DNA of 64,000 nt from Marthasterias glacialis (taxonomy: Eukaryota > Echinodermata > Asteroidea > Forcipulatida > Asteriidae). Where the stretch lies: assembly GCA_911728455.2 (NCBI GenBank), contig OU452235.1, forward strand, positions 8,300,351 through 8,364,350. Direction: 5' to 3'. Under the pieces are notes generated by a model, which saw nothing but the letters and a program-made list of their open reading frames with translations, searched no databases and was not told the origin of the DNA. Below are positions 11,666 to 22,657 of this stretch, piece after piece. Made by a program: the position numbers and the translations under genes. The number at the start of each line of letters is the position of its first letter. The stretch's first letter is position 1.

Positions 11666-12626
11666 TTTTGTTTTAGTGCGCAAAACTAAAGTGAGACTGG
11701 TAGCCAAAAATAGTCTTGCCTCTGGGTGAATTGTTGTGTAGGGAGTAGAGTATCAGCAGTCAGAGTTGGGGATACAGGGAACACGACACAGATGGCCACA
11801 GCAAACTGACTGTTTTTTGTTTGTTTTTTCGCCATTTTCTGCTGTTTTTTTTTTTACAGAATTTCAGTGTGGCTTTTTTGCCTTAAGTGTTGCAGCTTTA
11901 ATTGGCCCTATGGAGGGTATGGCACTAGAATGGGGGAGGTCAAAGACCTTGTACTAGCCTGCCCTGGGCTCTCCTAAATCCTGCTGGCAAATATTAAGGT
12001 GTTCGTGCAGAAGTGCGGACACCAACACTGCTGCATGTTGGTATGTAGAATGGATCCTGTGGGAGAGTAACATGCTTTCCTTAACCTGAATTGAGAAGAT
12101 AAATTGTTAACAGATGGAGTTGGCAATTTCATTGCATTAAATGACCCTCCCCCCCCCCCCACGAAAGAAGGATATTGGGAGAGTATTAATGTAAAAATTC
12201 AAGAAAATGCTGACAATGATGTTGGCCTAGAAATGTTGTGTAAATAGTAAATATTATGGTCTGCCTTTGCGATAATGTTGACTCTAGGGTTTTCACCTAT
12301 TGACCGAGTTCTGGAGATAGATATGAAATAGGTTGAGGCTGGGGCACTGTGTGAGTAACCCACATCAAGAGGATTGTGGTGATTCTATTTGTCATAATGC
12401 CAAGTTTTTGTGCGTAGGTTTATTAAGATCCCCTACTTGTGTTTACTTCGCCAGCTGTAATTCCGTGAATCCAGGCACTGGTAATTATGGTTGAATTGAC
12501 ATAAGGGATAAGATTGAGCTAGTTGCAGTTTTGGAACAGATGCTGCATCTGGAGTCGAAAGAAAACATTGGTGGCCTTTGGAATTAGAGTATATGTATAC
12601 CAGTCGGACTCTTTTTAGGAACATCT

Positions 12627-12787
12627 CAGGTCTTGAATTAAGTGGAGGCGACGGCCTCCGTTGCCCTGGTCTTGGCCTTGGTGCTGCTTCAAAAGATTCT
12701 GAAAGACTTTCAGATTTTACAATGGAAGTGTCATTTGCAGAATGAAAATGGCCTTGCCCTCGCAAAGATGAAGTGCAAGGTCCGACA
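12627..12787 (+). mobile_element. MITE, CAGGCCCGAT family, diverged
   Basis: CAGGTCTTGAATTAAGTGG, GGCGACGGCCTCCGTTGCCC, TTGGTGCTGCTTCAAAAG and AAAATGGCCTTGCCCT follow the family order. The end AAGGTCCGACATG is a decayed inverse of the start. It has more substitutions than the 9697 copy, so it is probably older. Confidence 0.55.
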
Positions 12788-13799
12788 TGTACAGTCCTAT
12801 CATGAGTCTGTCATTTGGACATATTGTAGAAATTTATCAAAGGTGTGCATGTGTTTGAGAAAACAACTTTTTTTTTCCTTTAAAGGGGGGGGGGGATAAG
12901 ATCAGTTTTATCCCAATGGTGACATCACCTCTTGGGATGATAATTACGAGTTGATCATATACAAATTTACTGAACTAAAAAATAAACAGTGGTTGCTCTG
13001 ATTTGATTGCCAGAAATAGTCCATGTTTTTTTTATTTGCAACAACATCTAGTTGTTGACTTGTTATAAAGTTGTGCTGAATGAGTTTGTATAAATTTGTC
13101 TTCATGTTGAAACCATTTGTTTTGGTTCCAATTTCATGTTGGCTGGATTGAGGAAAATAGTATGGTCCCTTGTTTATGACATGAGAATTCAAACTGTAAT
13201 GGTTAGCGTGTGTTCAGGGAACCGGACACAACATAGCAGCCATGTGACGAAGGTCTTCGGTGTTTATTTTGTTCACTTTGATAAATCGCTGCAAACTGAG
13301 ATGGGAAATAAACATTGGATGAAGACAAGCGATAACGTTGTTGGGAAGCCTAACAAATATCAAGGGCTCTTGAAAATTTTCCCTGGAATGTGTTTACCAC
13401 AGAAGGCTGTGCTGCTGTCTTTTTTCAATTTAGTACTGGCATGTCATTAATAACTATTACATATTTCTGGGCCATCCAGGGAAGCTTGTGTTATACAATA
13501 GGTATGCCTTGTGTTGTACAATGTTGGTGCCCCCCCCCCCCTTCAAATCTATTTAACACAGAGTAAAGGACCTTGAGATAAGCAGAGTACAAAAGATGGT
13601 GGAAACGATGACAAGGAACTGGTCAGGTAATAGGAGTAAATTGGCGCTGGCCTTGAAGAGATGATGTTTATGAAGTAGGTTTGGCAGAAGCAAGCGAATG
13701 CTTGCAGATCGGGCTAGGGACAAATTGACATAGACTGTCTAGCAAGCATCCATTGTGAGGTTCATTTTGGATGAAACCTTTTTGTATTTTAAAATTAGA

Positions 13800-14165
13800 T
13801 TTATGACTTGTTGTCTTTGCCTTCTCCTTTTTTCCCACAGATGTTCCCCCTTTTCAAGTATTTCTCGTTCACTAATGAATTATTTTCCCCCCCCTTTTTC
13901 CACTGTTGTTTTTGTCTTTTGTGTTTCCAACCTCCTGTGGTTAAACCAGCCTATTCCCTCTACACCCCCTCCCTTTTGTCCCTCTCTCTCCATTATTTTT
14001 CCTTTGCTTCTTCTGACTGCTTTCTGCTTCTCTCTTTTCACTTCTTTCTACTCGACTGCTTCAGTTACTCCAGTGTAATTTTATGTGTGTGTTGTGTTGT
14101 CATTTAGCCTTTGAGAAAGACTCTGCCAGGGTCGAAACATTAGGCCATAAATGTTTTTTTTGTAT
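13800..14165 (+). repeat. Pyrimidine-rich retroposon tail abutting the Ski acceptor
   Basis: A long C/T-rich stretch leads into TTTGAGAAAGACTCTGCCAGGGTCGAAACATTAGGCC at 14108-14144. This hairpin-plus-GAAAC block recurs at 32725-32770. It is a familiar 3' tail type of invertebrate retroposons. It ends less than 60 bp before the AG at 14202 of the first Ski exon in this window, so the branch-point region of that intron lies in or beside repeat-derived DNA. Frames of about 100 codons through the C/T run are compositional. Confidence 0.5.
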
Positions 14166-14202
14166 CTTAAATTTGTAATTTTTTCCCCCCCATTCATTCC
14201 AG

Positions 14203-14402
14203 GGTATCGATGAAAATAGCAACCCGAAGAAGATCAAATTGGAAGATGACAACATGTCCAAAGATGCCATCGTCACATCGGCGTGGTCAGCGGACGGGCT
14301 GTCCATGCAGCGGCCATCTGCATTCCGGCCGTGGTCACCTTCGGCCCTGGGCAAGGACAACAAAGGGCTGCCTGAACATGGGACGGTACTTGTCAGAGAC
14401 AG
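14203..14402 (+). CDS. Ski: Ski/Sno corepressor, exon with FRPWSP block (first in window)
   Basis: The exon reads GIDENSNPKKIKLEDD... and ends ...HGTVLVRD plus two bases of the next codon. It is bounded by CATTCATTCCAG at the left and the donor AG|GTGGGT at the right. It is 200 nt, entering in phase 0 and leaving with two bases over. Numbering from its first residue, KKIK (9-12) is a short basic patch and IKLE (11-14) fits the psi-K-x-E sumoylation consensus. FRPWSP (41-46) and LVRDS (63-67) match blocks I recall from human SKI (FRPWSPA, ...IRDSF). Ski and SnoN bind Smads and recruit NCoR-type corepressors to silence TGF-beta and BMP targets in the nucleus. This segment lies between the upstream Smad-binding half and the coiled coil. 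The upstream exons are outside the window. Confidence 0.9.
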
Positions 14403-15299
14403 GTGGGTATTGTGCGCATCCCTGCACGCTCGGTTTATCCCATTTAAATCAGTTGCCGCCGGAATTCTTTTTGTGTTTTGTCCTGTCCCCATTGCCCGAA
14501 TCTTTTTTGTTTGAGGGTACCGCTGGCACAAAGAAACCCTGACTTGACAATGCCAAGAGAACAAAGATTCTCTTTATGGGATCGTCCGTTTTGTTTCTCG
14601 ACCGAAAAAATGTCAAATCCTCGCACCACGAATTGCAAAACGTGTGCCGTTACCTACGGCATACGAGTGGTACTAAACACGGAACCATGGCTCGATTGCC
14701 AGCTCACTCTGTCTTAACTCCATTCAGCCGAAATACAATGAATGAACAAAGGTGGAAACCTCTTGGTGTCTCGTAAATATCCTCCTCTTGGAAGAAAAGG
14801 ACAAAGTTCTGTAATCGAGGATTACACAAAAATCACTTCTGAATAGCCACACAATGCCAGTATTTATAAGGCCTTTTTTGTCCTTGTGTGGGTGAAACGA
14901 AGCCAAAGACAGTGTGTGTGTGGTCTGTGCAAACTCTCCGGTGGTCCGAAATTTCATAATGGCGTCTTTACACGGCTTCCGTTTCCAGACAGGGTATTCA
15001 CATCATCCATTTTCAACTGGTTGATAATTACCTCAGCCCCATTTAACTTACGTAGCATCCACCTCCCAGTTTTGCCTGAGTTTGATGGATTCAGTAACTT
15101 CATAGCCAAACCACCTATGTCTATAGATGCATGGGGGCAGATAGTACTGTTCTTATATGGGGCAAGCTGTGTGTAATGGGGTTGTTTACTATGAAGTAAA
15201 GTAACATTTTTTTAAAAATTTTTTTGTCAAGCATGCAAAGTATTTATTAGAGACTTCATTCTTCATTTTTAACCTTAACCACAGCCAACCAGCATGCTC

Positions 15300-15425
15300 T
15301 AACTGATTCTGTTGGACTGAGGACTGCATTAAGTAAACTCATCAATACTATTAAGTATGGGATCAGACATACAACCTTAATTGGAGTCCAACAGTTAGGG
15401 TGGAGGATTTTGTTTTGAGTGATAA
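15300..15425 (+). mobile_element. CTGTTGGACT-family element, copy 3 (uninterrupted)
   Basis: CTGTTGGACTGAGGACTGC at about 15309 and GGAGTCCAACAG ending about 15393 form the inverted ends. TTAGGGTGGAGGATTTTG follows, as in the other copies. Because it lacks the 237-bp insert, it serves as the empty-site reference for the copy at 11330. Confidence 0.6.
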
Positions 15426-16165
15426 CAGATCCTAGTAAACAACCCTGGGGTTAGAATTTTTAAAACGCCTATCGTGTTGCTTTGAACTGCTTAATAAAAA
15501 GTTGGGTAACATATTTTATTATATGATTTACTATATTTTTTTATCGGTTTATCGTGCCTGGTTTTTCATCTTTGAGAAGGCCGTTTTCTTTCTGTTAAAG
15601 GGCACTTCCAGTGGAAAATCTTTATGTCTGGGAAACCTTTGAAGGAGCACTAAGACCAGGGTGACAAAGGTCATGGCCTCAGTGACCTCCGTGTAATTTT
15701 AGGCCTAGTTTATGCATTGTAAACCAGCACTGTACACCAGCACTGTACAAATAGTATGAAAGTTTGTTGGAAAGATGGCCAATGAAACAGCTGTTTTTGT
15801 TGCTGTAAAGTACAACTTTAAAAGGCACCTTTAACATAAGAGCGCCTCCTTTCCCATCATGTAGGGAAATAATCAGGCACATTGAGAGTCAAGAGCGGAC
15901 ACTGTACATACACGTAGATATATATGCAGGTCAACAAACTAGTTCAGGGAATTTTTCTGGACTGATCAAGGACGTAAATGTTTCATCTGATTTACCCAGA
16001 GTCTTGGACCTGTGCCAGAAACGATGGTGAATAAGGAACATTGCATATTGTCACTTATGTATGCTGGTGCGGGGACAATGTCAAAAGCAGATGACTGAAG
16101 TGGGGCACTCATGTGACCTCGATGAAGAAAGCTTAGATAATAGTTATGCGAGGTTGGGTATCATG

Positions 16166-16260
16166 ACACGTTGCTCAGCGGCAAAGCAGTTTAAGACATC
16201 TGCTGTAGAATGTTGAAGGTCATGGGTTTAAATCCCACCGCAGGATGTAAGATGCACCGT
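16166..16260 (+). repeat. tRNA-derived SINE head
   Basis: GTTGCTCAGCGGCAAAGCAG resembles an RNA polymerase III A box and GGTCATGGGTTTAAATCCC a B box, about 50 bp apart as in tRNA promoters. A cloverleaf with a proper acceptor stem is not evident, so a retroposed SINE is preferred over a tRNA gene. A (TA)n run follows at about 16262-16272. Confidence 0.45.
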
Positions 16261-16546
16261 GTATATATATATACAGTACCTCTTATAGTACACTTTATTA
16301 TGATCAAAAAACTATTTTTTTCATTTATTTTATTAATAATTGAAGTAACTCTGTTGTTCAGTTGAGGACAAACAATGGAGACGCACACGTGTGTCACGCC
16401 TCACACAACTATTAGCCAATGTCTGATAGGTCTTCCTTTGACCTCAATGAGGGCGCTGTATGAGCTTGTGACATCAGGAAGGAGTTTATTGGCTGGACTT
16501 ATGAGGGTGCCACGTAGGCTACAACCTCAATACCCCCCCCCTCCCC

Positions 16547-16600
16547 GCCCCAATGGCCTTGGTGCCCCCTCAAAATATTCAAACAGTACTTATTTGTATA
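16547..16600 (+). repeat. Fragment of the CAGGCCCGAT-family MITE
   Basis: CAATGGCCTTGGTGCCCCCTC then CAAAATATTCAAACAGTAC is the central part of the element seen whole at 9697. Both ends are missing. Confidence 0.45.
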
Positions 16601-17403
16601 CAAATTATACGTGCATTAAATACAACTGCTCTTTGCATTTTTTCTATCAAAGATGAAGCTCCAGCCGTTATAAACGTGCTGTTAGTATTTTGTGGATGAA
16701 CATTCTTTCTAATAATAATCGGGTTGTAGGGCTCGGTGACATGCACTAACCATGTACACACTACACGCAGACTTGTGCACCGGGGCAGTATCACCATGAT
16801 CTGTAATTCTGACCAAGCACTAACAAGCTAAAGGCCAGAATACTCTGTTGGGAATTTCACGGTTGTTGTCTCTTAGCATATATAATAAGAGAGGATCAAA
16901 ACATCATACGGCGTAATCCTATTTTGCATCTGGATTCGCTTCGCCTTAAAAAAAAAATAAATAAATAAAAAAATACATATATAGGGGCCTATATTGTAAA
17001 TTGAATGCAAATTGAAGAAGGGATGAGAGTGGCCTACATGTACTGTAGTCAGTTCTGAAAGTTCAGGGAATAAGTGTTATTGTTTATTCAAGCTGCAGCA
17101 GTTTGCATGATTTACGAAATATCTAAACGGATGTGATGTTAGTTTGTGATTTTCACATATCCACTTGACCCTGGTTTTTGACTTTTTTTTTAAAAGGATA
17201 GTTCTTTTGAGAGGAATTGTTGTTGTTGTTGTTTTTTTTTTTCAACTCGACTTAAATTATTGTGGTACCTAAACACTAGTCTCATGTGTTAACCTGGACT
17301 CGAGTTAGTTACCATACCAGCTTACAAACGCTAGTCAAGAGTGCTGTTGGGCTTGCCCCTCAGGTATGCCCAGCCGGGCTACTCAAAAATGACCAACCTG
17401 CCT

Positions 17404-17550
17404 GCAGGCGTGATATTTCCTGTAGAGGCAATTGCCTCCGTGCCCCTGGTCATTGCCATGGTGCCCTTTGAAATGTTCCAGTACAATTTGTTTTTTCTCT
17501 CATACATGTAGAGGTGCCCTTTTCTAAGGACGAATTGCCGTGCCATTTAC
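17404..17550 (+). mobile_element. MITE, CAGGCCCGAT family
   Basis: CAGGCGTGATATTTCCTGTAG opens it. GAGGCAATTGCCTCC, GTCATTGCCATGGTGCCC, AAATGTTCCAGTACAA and AGAGGTGCCCTTTTCTAAGG follow in the family order. The right end is decayed. Confidence 0.65.
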
Positions 17551-18437
17551 AAGGGAGTAGCCTACATGTATAGTATCGGGTCCCCTATGAAACAATGTTT
17601 ATTTAACCCTGGAAAATATATCCAAAGAAATCAGACGAGCTAGTCAAGATTTATTCAGGCTCGATGGATGTACATGTAGTACTCGCTTACCCTGGAAGCT
17701 TCTTAGGAAAACACAACAGTGCAAGGCCTGTTCCATATTTCAATGCTGAAATGAACAGATCACCCCAGCGTTGGCCCCAAAGTTCAACAGAAACGCTCAC
17801 ACTTGACCTGTTGACCCAGAAACCCAGAGATTTATTATTGTTGGCCAGAGAAGTGGGAGATCCCAACCCTGGTGTAGTTATCCAGACGAGAGATATCATA
17901 GATAATTGGTCACGCAGACATCTGACCTTAACAAATATGTGACCACAAGGTTTTCTCTTTTTTTTCGTCTGGGCATGGATGGCATGGATGGCATGGATAT
18001 CTTTGTTATCCCAGGAGGCCATCTGTGGTTTTCCTGTTTAGGTTGTGGGAAAAATAAAATCTTTTGTCTACGGTCACTTTCATTTCATTGTTTTATCTGT
18101 ATCAGATGTTACCTAATAGCTTTTCTTGAAATGATAACAGGGAAGTTCTCACGATAAAATGAAAGTGAATTTACTCATCTGTCGCCCAGTCGGGGAATTT
18201 TTATTATCATTTTTTTAATCAGAAATGTCTATTGATTTTTTTTTTTTGAGCATCATTGGTTTCAATTACTGTTTGACTGGAGGAAGGAAACATCTTGTAA
18301 CATTAGACATTCATTCATTTCAGACTTTTAATCTAAATTCAGATTTTTTAATTTTATTTCTGCCTGGGGAATTTGGATTGTTTCTTTCCTCTTTCCTCTT
18401 AGGGAAAGTCTCAAAAGTCAGAATGGTAAGAACGTTC

Positions 18438-18484
18438 GAATTGGATCGGTGAAGTATTTGAATTGGATCGGTGAAGTATTTGAT
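18438..18484 (+). repeat. 23-bp tandem duplication
   Basis: GAATTGGATCGGTGAAGTATTT occurs twice in direct succession with no mismatch, so it is a recent local duplication within the intron. Confidence 0.7.
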
Positions 18485-19423
18485 AGGGCATACATGGATC
18501 GGTCGGTTGGACTGCCGGAGCTTTCCATTGGAACGCTCAAAATGCCAATGCGCATATTCTCTTGTGTAGTAAGGTTCACGTTATTCGGCACAATGTTGTG
18601 GTCCAGTAGACTGTGCAGTTAGTCCCCTTGATTGTGGGCATGATTCTGCGAGAACGATTTTTCTACCCTAGAACGGGACCAACTTTTTGAGCCGTCCACC
18701 TTTTTATATGACGAATTCATAGTCTCTGATCCACTTCTCTAAGTATTGAGGACACAATTCCCAGAAGCTCCTTGAAATCTCTAACTCCAGGGGTTACCAA
18801 AAGGTGGAAACGCCGTCATTTGAACATACCTCCTGACAATTGTATCCTAGTTTCTGAACTTCTTGCCAGCAACGACTCTCTTATGATGTTATGTCTAAAT
18901 GAATTGGTGGGTACTTTAAAAAAGTGCAGTTGAGCTTTGGGTCTTGTCACAGTTGAAGTTAGAATTTCTAGGAGGTGGGTGGGGGGAACTTACAGATCAT
19001 TCAATTGTTTATTCACAATATTATGAATATCAGCCCAGGTATGGAAGCAGAAAGTGAAAGATTGGAGTTTTAGAGGATGGGGTGGGGGTGATTAGACTTT
19101 GACAAGGGAAGTGGCAGTCCACCGTGCTTGGGGCACCAAAGTCAAAACCAAGACAAGGGGGGGGGGGGGTTATTGCTGTGATTCTGGACATGTGGTGTTT
19201 GAAAGGAACTATGACATCATGTAGGCCGATAGATAATGTCATGTGACATGTTAAGTAGGCTGACAACATCTACCAAGTATGTAAATGTTGGCCGCCCAAT
19301 AAAATCAGATGAAAAACCCTGGTAGTACCATCCCTTTTTGTTGCAATAAAAGTGGCCTTAAAAAAAAGACTTCATTCATTAAAGAAAACGTTTTCCAGAG
19401 AAGTTCACTCAACTCTTATCTTC

Positions 19424-19466
19424 TACATGTATACATACACAGTACATGTACATGTACATGTACTTT
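19424..19466 (+). repeat. TACATGTA-rich palindromic microsatellite
   Basis: ACATGTATACATACACAGTACATGTACATGTACATGTAC is an array of the self-complementary GTACAT unit. The octamer TACATGTA is also scattered singly through much of the window. Confidence 0.65.
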
Positions 19467-20654
19467 ACATTATACATTTCTTCTATGCTGTTAAAGGCCT
19501 AACTGTTTAAAACAATATATTAGCCTACATGTATTTAACCTTTCTTTTTTTAACTAAAAGAACAATGTAAGACTTGCCAATGAAATTGTCTTGATTTTTT
19601 ATTTTTTGAATTTTCATTGATATTTATGAGGGGCTCTTGATTGTTGGGGTGTTTTTGATTTTGCTGAATATACATTATAGATATATATTTTAATAAATGT
19701 GTTTATTGAGAATTCACATGTAGACCTACACTGTTATGGTATTGTAATCACAATGGGGACTGCAGACAAAAGAACACAATGGGAACAATGCTGTCCTCAC
19801 ATTGGATCTCTTTGTGTTTTAGTGTCCTCACATTTATTTCGTGCACTTACTCTGTGGGTGAGTGTTAAGTTAAATGAACAAAAGAATGTCCTCACATCGA
19901 TGCAAATGCACAACTGTATGTACATGAACATGTTGGTCTATGCCTACAGTAGGCTGTTTACATGTAGGCCTACAATGTACATGTGTAATGATCACTTGTC
20001 AATTATTATCACCAAGCTTCAATAACCAATCGGAATCATATCACAAATCACCCATATCATTCATAATCACAACTCTGATGGTAAATGCAAGGAGGGTAAA
20101 CACGATGTGACAAGAGGGAATGTGGAATAAGCCATTTGCTAGTTAGATTTGAATAATGTCTGGTACCATGACTTGCTTAATCACAAGTCACCACTTAAAT
20201 TTGAATTCCTCGGACTACAAAGTTACTAATGTAACATGATTCAAGGCAAGCTTTTGAACTGCAACCTCCAGATGAGCAAACACATTTATTCAGAATGTTG
20301 TATGGGTGTTCGCTGTCTCTTACGTACTTGTAAGTACGCAAAAGCTTACCCCAAATCATGTGACTTTATAGTCTGAGGAGTGTAAACTTAAGTGCTAACT
20401 TGTGACTAAGCAAGTCTTTGTTCCAGACATTCAAATCTACATGTAACTCACACAAACAGCTCATTGCAGTCCTACCACTTTTAATCAGAAACCTAAACCC
20501 ACTTCAAGGTTCAGTTTATTTATACTGTACCCACAGGGTTATCACTGAACCAAAAATATGAATTTATACTGGGCTAGACAAACTGGACTCTTCAAATATT
20601 TGCTTCCAAACTCTAAGGTCAAATTTGTTGTGGGTCCCTGTTGTCTGCATGGGC

Positions 20655-20830
20655 CCACAGACTGGTTGGTCTGGCATGGAGATAGATTTCTGTAATGTAC
20701 ATGACCTTACTCAGGGTCGAGCTGTGAGGTTGGTCCAGGTGCTGTACAGGTCGGTTGGTTGAGCATGGAGGTAGATTTTTAAAAATGCACATGACCCTTC
20801 TAGAGTTGAGCAGCGAGGTGGTACATGTAC
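20655..20830 (+). repeat. Two diverged tandem copies of a roughly 90-bp unit
   Basis: GGTTGGTCTGGCATGGAGATAG at 20664 recurs as GGTTGGTTGAGCATGGAGGTAG at 20753. Both are followed by TAGATTT, ATG(T/C)ACATGACC and a GTCGAGC- or GTTGAGC-like block ending in GAGG. There are two copies only. Confidence 0.6.
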
Positions 20831-21650
20831 AATGTATGTCAAAGGTGTTAAACAAGGTTTGTTGCCAGTTGGAAGGGCAAGACAGATCTAAAGTACTAAA
20901 GTTAAATGACATGGTAGTTGGTTAGAGATAAACAACACATTGTCACTGGTTTAAAGTTTCATCCTAGTTACTTATCCTAACTGGAGATAAGACTAGTCTT
21001 AGCACTTTGTGAAATCCACACCAGGGAACACTGCCCAGCCCTTACAAGAAATGGAGGGGACATCTTGTTTACATAACCAGATCTTCACATTGAGCTCAGA
21101 TGGATGACCCATACTTGTCTGGCACTAGTGGCCTTGATCGTGACCCAGACCATCTGTTCACCAGGCTTTAACCATTGACGTAGATCACTGTTGACCAGAC
21201 TAATCCAACACCTTACTTCAACCCAATGGTTGGCTGTGCTGTTGTCATGCAAATGCCCCCGCAACTGGCTTGTGTCAATACCTTTTTATTGGTCGGGCCT
21301 GTAGGGGCCATTGCAGTTTTTCCCACACCGATAACTGACTATGCTTACAAGTGTGCATGGATCAGGGAAAATGTCCACGAGTGGAACATATTCAACAAAT
21401 AGATGCTATTTGATTTATAATATATACATGTAGGTTAAGTATGTATACAAATAATAGGAGGCACCACCATTATGCTGGATGGTGACAATTTAATCGAGGG
21501 TTGCCTGTTGGTTGAAAATGTTCAGATTTGCCGTGTAAAATTAGGCTTTAGGTTTTAGACAGACATGTAGCGTAAGATTTGAAATGTTGAATTTAATAAT
21601 AATAGTAAAGGCTGTTTGTAGTGCGCCATGTCTGTCAGAAACTGACATTC

Positions 21651-21803
21651 CTTCAGCCTACATTGTATTTCACAAAACTTTAACAGATGTAATAGATATA
21701 ATAGATGTTAATTTTTGCATCGGGGATATCATTTGTGTTTTTGCACTAAATGTTGCGCAAGTTGACTTATGCAGTTGCGTGAAGTTGAGTCAAATCAGCT
21801 GCT
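21651..21803. mobile_element. Decayed copy of the CAGCCGATTTCAC foldback MITE
   Basis: CAGCCTACATTGTATTTCACAAAACTTTAACAG at the left and CTTATGCAGTTGCGTGAAGTT...AATCAGCTGCTGG at the right match the two arms of the intact element at 56374-56516. The arms have diverged strongly and the loop is longer. Confidence 0.5.
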
Positions 21804-21838
21804 GGTACATAAACAAGACACACTGGTTATAACGGTAT

Positions 21839-22012
21839 TTAGACTGACTGAAACCAGTGAGTTTTCAAGTCAGTTTTGAAGCTGGAGAGTGTGGCTGCTT
21901 GTCTGAGGTTCAGTGGAAGATAATTTACTAGGAGTGTGAAAAGGAACGGTCTTCCTAAATGTGTTTTGAATGTGGGGGGATGTTTAGAAGGACTGTGTTT
22001 GTAGGAAGAAGC
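21839..22012 (-). mobile_element. LINE ORF2 C-terminal fragment
   Basis: The - strand reads NYLPLNLRQAATLSSFKTDLKTHWFQSV then stop. This is the PLxLRxAxTLSSFKxxLKTHLF ending common to several non-LTR retrotransposon reverse-transcriptase proteins. The usual W before NSLP is lost (VNYLPLNLR), and no upstream reverse-transcriptase motif follows, so it is a 5'-truncated, decayed copy. It belongs to a different LINE family from the one at 7190-7972. Confidence 0.75.
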
Positions 22013-22142
22013 TGTCGTGTACATGTCGAAACACTCAGCTGTATTAAATCCCGGTTGTAATTAGGGGATGTGCCATACATAGAGTGATAGTTGAGTCCAA
22101 CCTTGAAGATTTCATAAATTGAAGTCTATTTTGTCTTGACTG

Positions 22143-22208
22143 GAGCTGAACCTGCTACCTCCGGGTTTTCGTGCGGCTACTCTACCAACTGAGCTAACTA
22201 AGCCTAAT
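22143..22208 (-). repeat. tRNA-derived SINE head
   Basis: On the - strand: TTAGTTAGCTCAGTTGGTAGAGTAG (A-box region), then CGGAGGTAGCAGGTTCAGCTCC (B-box region). The spacing is tRNA-like, but the anticodon and acceptor stems do not close cleanly. The flanks match the copies at 1.6 and 46.8 kb, so it is a SINE rather than a working tRNA. Confidence 0.55.
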
Positions 22209-22573
22209 GTCGGTGGTCATCCTATTTTGCCAGTGTCTTTTTTCAAAGTGTCAGTGTGAATTAATAAACAACATGCATTCAGTGTTACATAAATTGTACC
22301 TCAAGGTTTAAAGTTGAAAGTACATATGAGGGATTGCAGTGCCAGTGAACGATAAAAACAGACGCATGTAGATTTCTTCCTGCTGGACTGGGTAATTAAT
22401 ACTGAAAAGGACAGTTAGCCAATGGCGTCAGCTGCCATTGATGTGCAAATCAGTGCAAAAGTTGAGCTAGTTTTTTTGTGCATTTGGGAACAGTGCTATA
22501 TGTAACTACAAGACAGAATTAAAAAAATTGTATGATAATATTAAAATGATTTTCTTTTTGTGTCTCCCTGTAG

Positions 22574-22657
22574 TCGTGGGATCCCCACCTACCTCAGCAT
22601 GGGCCCACCCGTCCTGTTGAACCCAGAGAGAGTTGTGCCTCATACTGCCGCCTCAAA
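22574..22657 (+). CDS. Ski: Ski/Sno corepressor, 84-nt cassette-like exon
   Basis: The exon completes the split codon AG|T (Ser67) and then reads RGIPTYLSMGPPVLLNPERV followed by VPHTAAS, plus two bases of Asn95. The acceptor CTCCCTGTAG and donor AAA|GTAAGT are both strong. It is exactly 28 codons, with the same phase at both ends, so including or skipping it keeps the frame. Skipping joins LVRD-S-FDSHYAPNV, which resembles the vertebrate SKI order (RDSFYSYKSF...APNVALAPP, from memory). With the exon included, a Pro-rich 28-residue insert separates RDS from FDS. No known domain is evident in the insert. Exon status rests on the open frame, splice sites and codon make-up. Confidence 0.8.

Larger units (their letters stand above)
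1..14202 (+). other. Intron of the Ski/Sno gene (5' part of the gene lies outside)
   Basis: I find no exon that joins in frame to the Ski exon at 14203, and that exon begins in mid-protein, so this stretch is read as a single intron of at least 14.2 kb. Its acceptor is a pyrimidine-rich run ending CATTCATTCCAG at 14202. It holds the inverted-repeat elements, SINE heads and LINE remnant listed separately. Outside those I see only unique-looking AT-rich sequence and homopolymer G or C runs, for example near 330-342, 5077-5090, 8066-8075 and 12147-12160. A 74-codon frame at 1883-2107 and a 101-codon frame at 8024-8329 on the - strand have no features I recognise. A small upstream exon could have been missed. 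Confidence 0.7.
14403..22573 (+). other. Ski intron (8.2 kb) between the FRPWSP exon and the 84-nt exon
   Basis: The donor is GTGGGT at 14403 and the acceptor TGTCTCCCTGTAG ends at 22573. The intron holds the MITEs, SINE heads, LINE fragment and small tandem repeats listed separately. Between them (for example 15421-16160, 17560-18430, 18490-19420, 19470-20660 and 20835-21650) I see AT-rich unique sequence only. Confidence 0.8.

Noticed and set aside
13755-14107. Two frames of about 100 codons with hydrophobic content
   Set aside because: They lie in a C/T-rich tract next to the Ski acceptor. The Phe/Ser/Leu/Pro-rich product reflects composition.
14100-14564. 154-codon - strand frame
   Set aside because: It is the antisense shadow of the Ski exon at 14203-14402 and its flanks. 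The + strand reading is the conserved one.
22143-22208. tRNA gene on the - strand
   Set aside because: A and B boxes are present, but the stems do not close and the flanks match other SINE copies at 1.6 and 46.8 kb.
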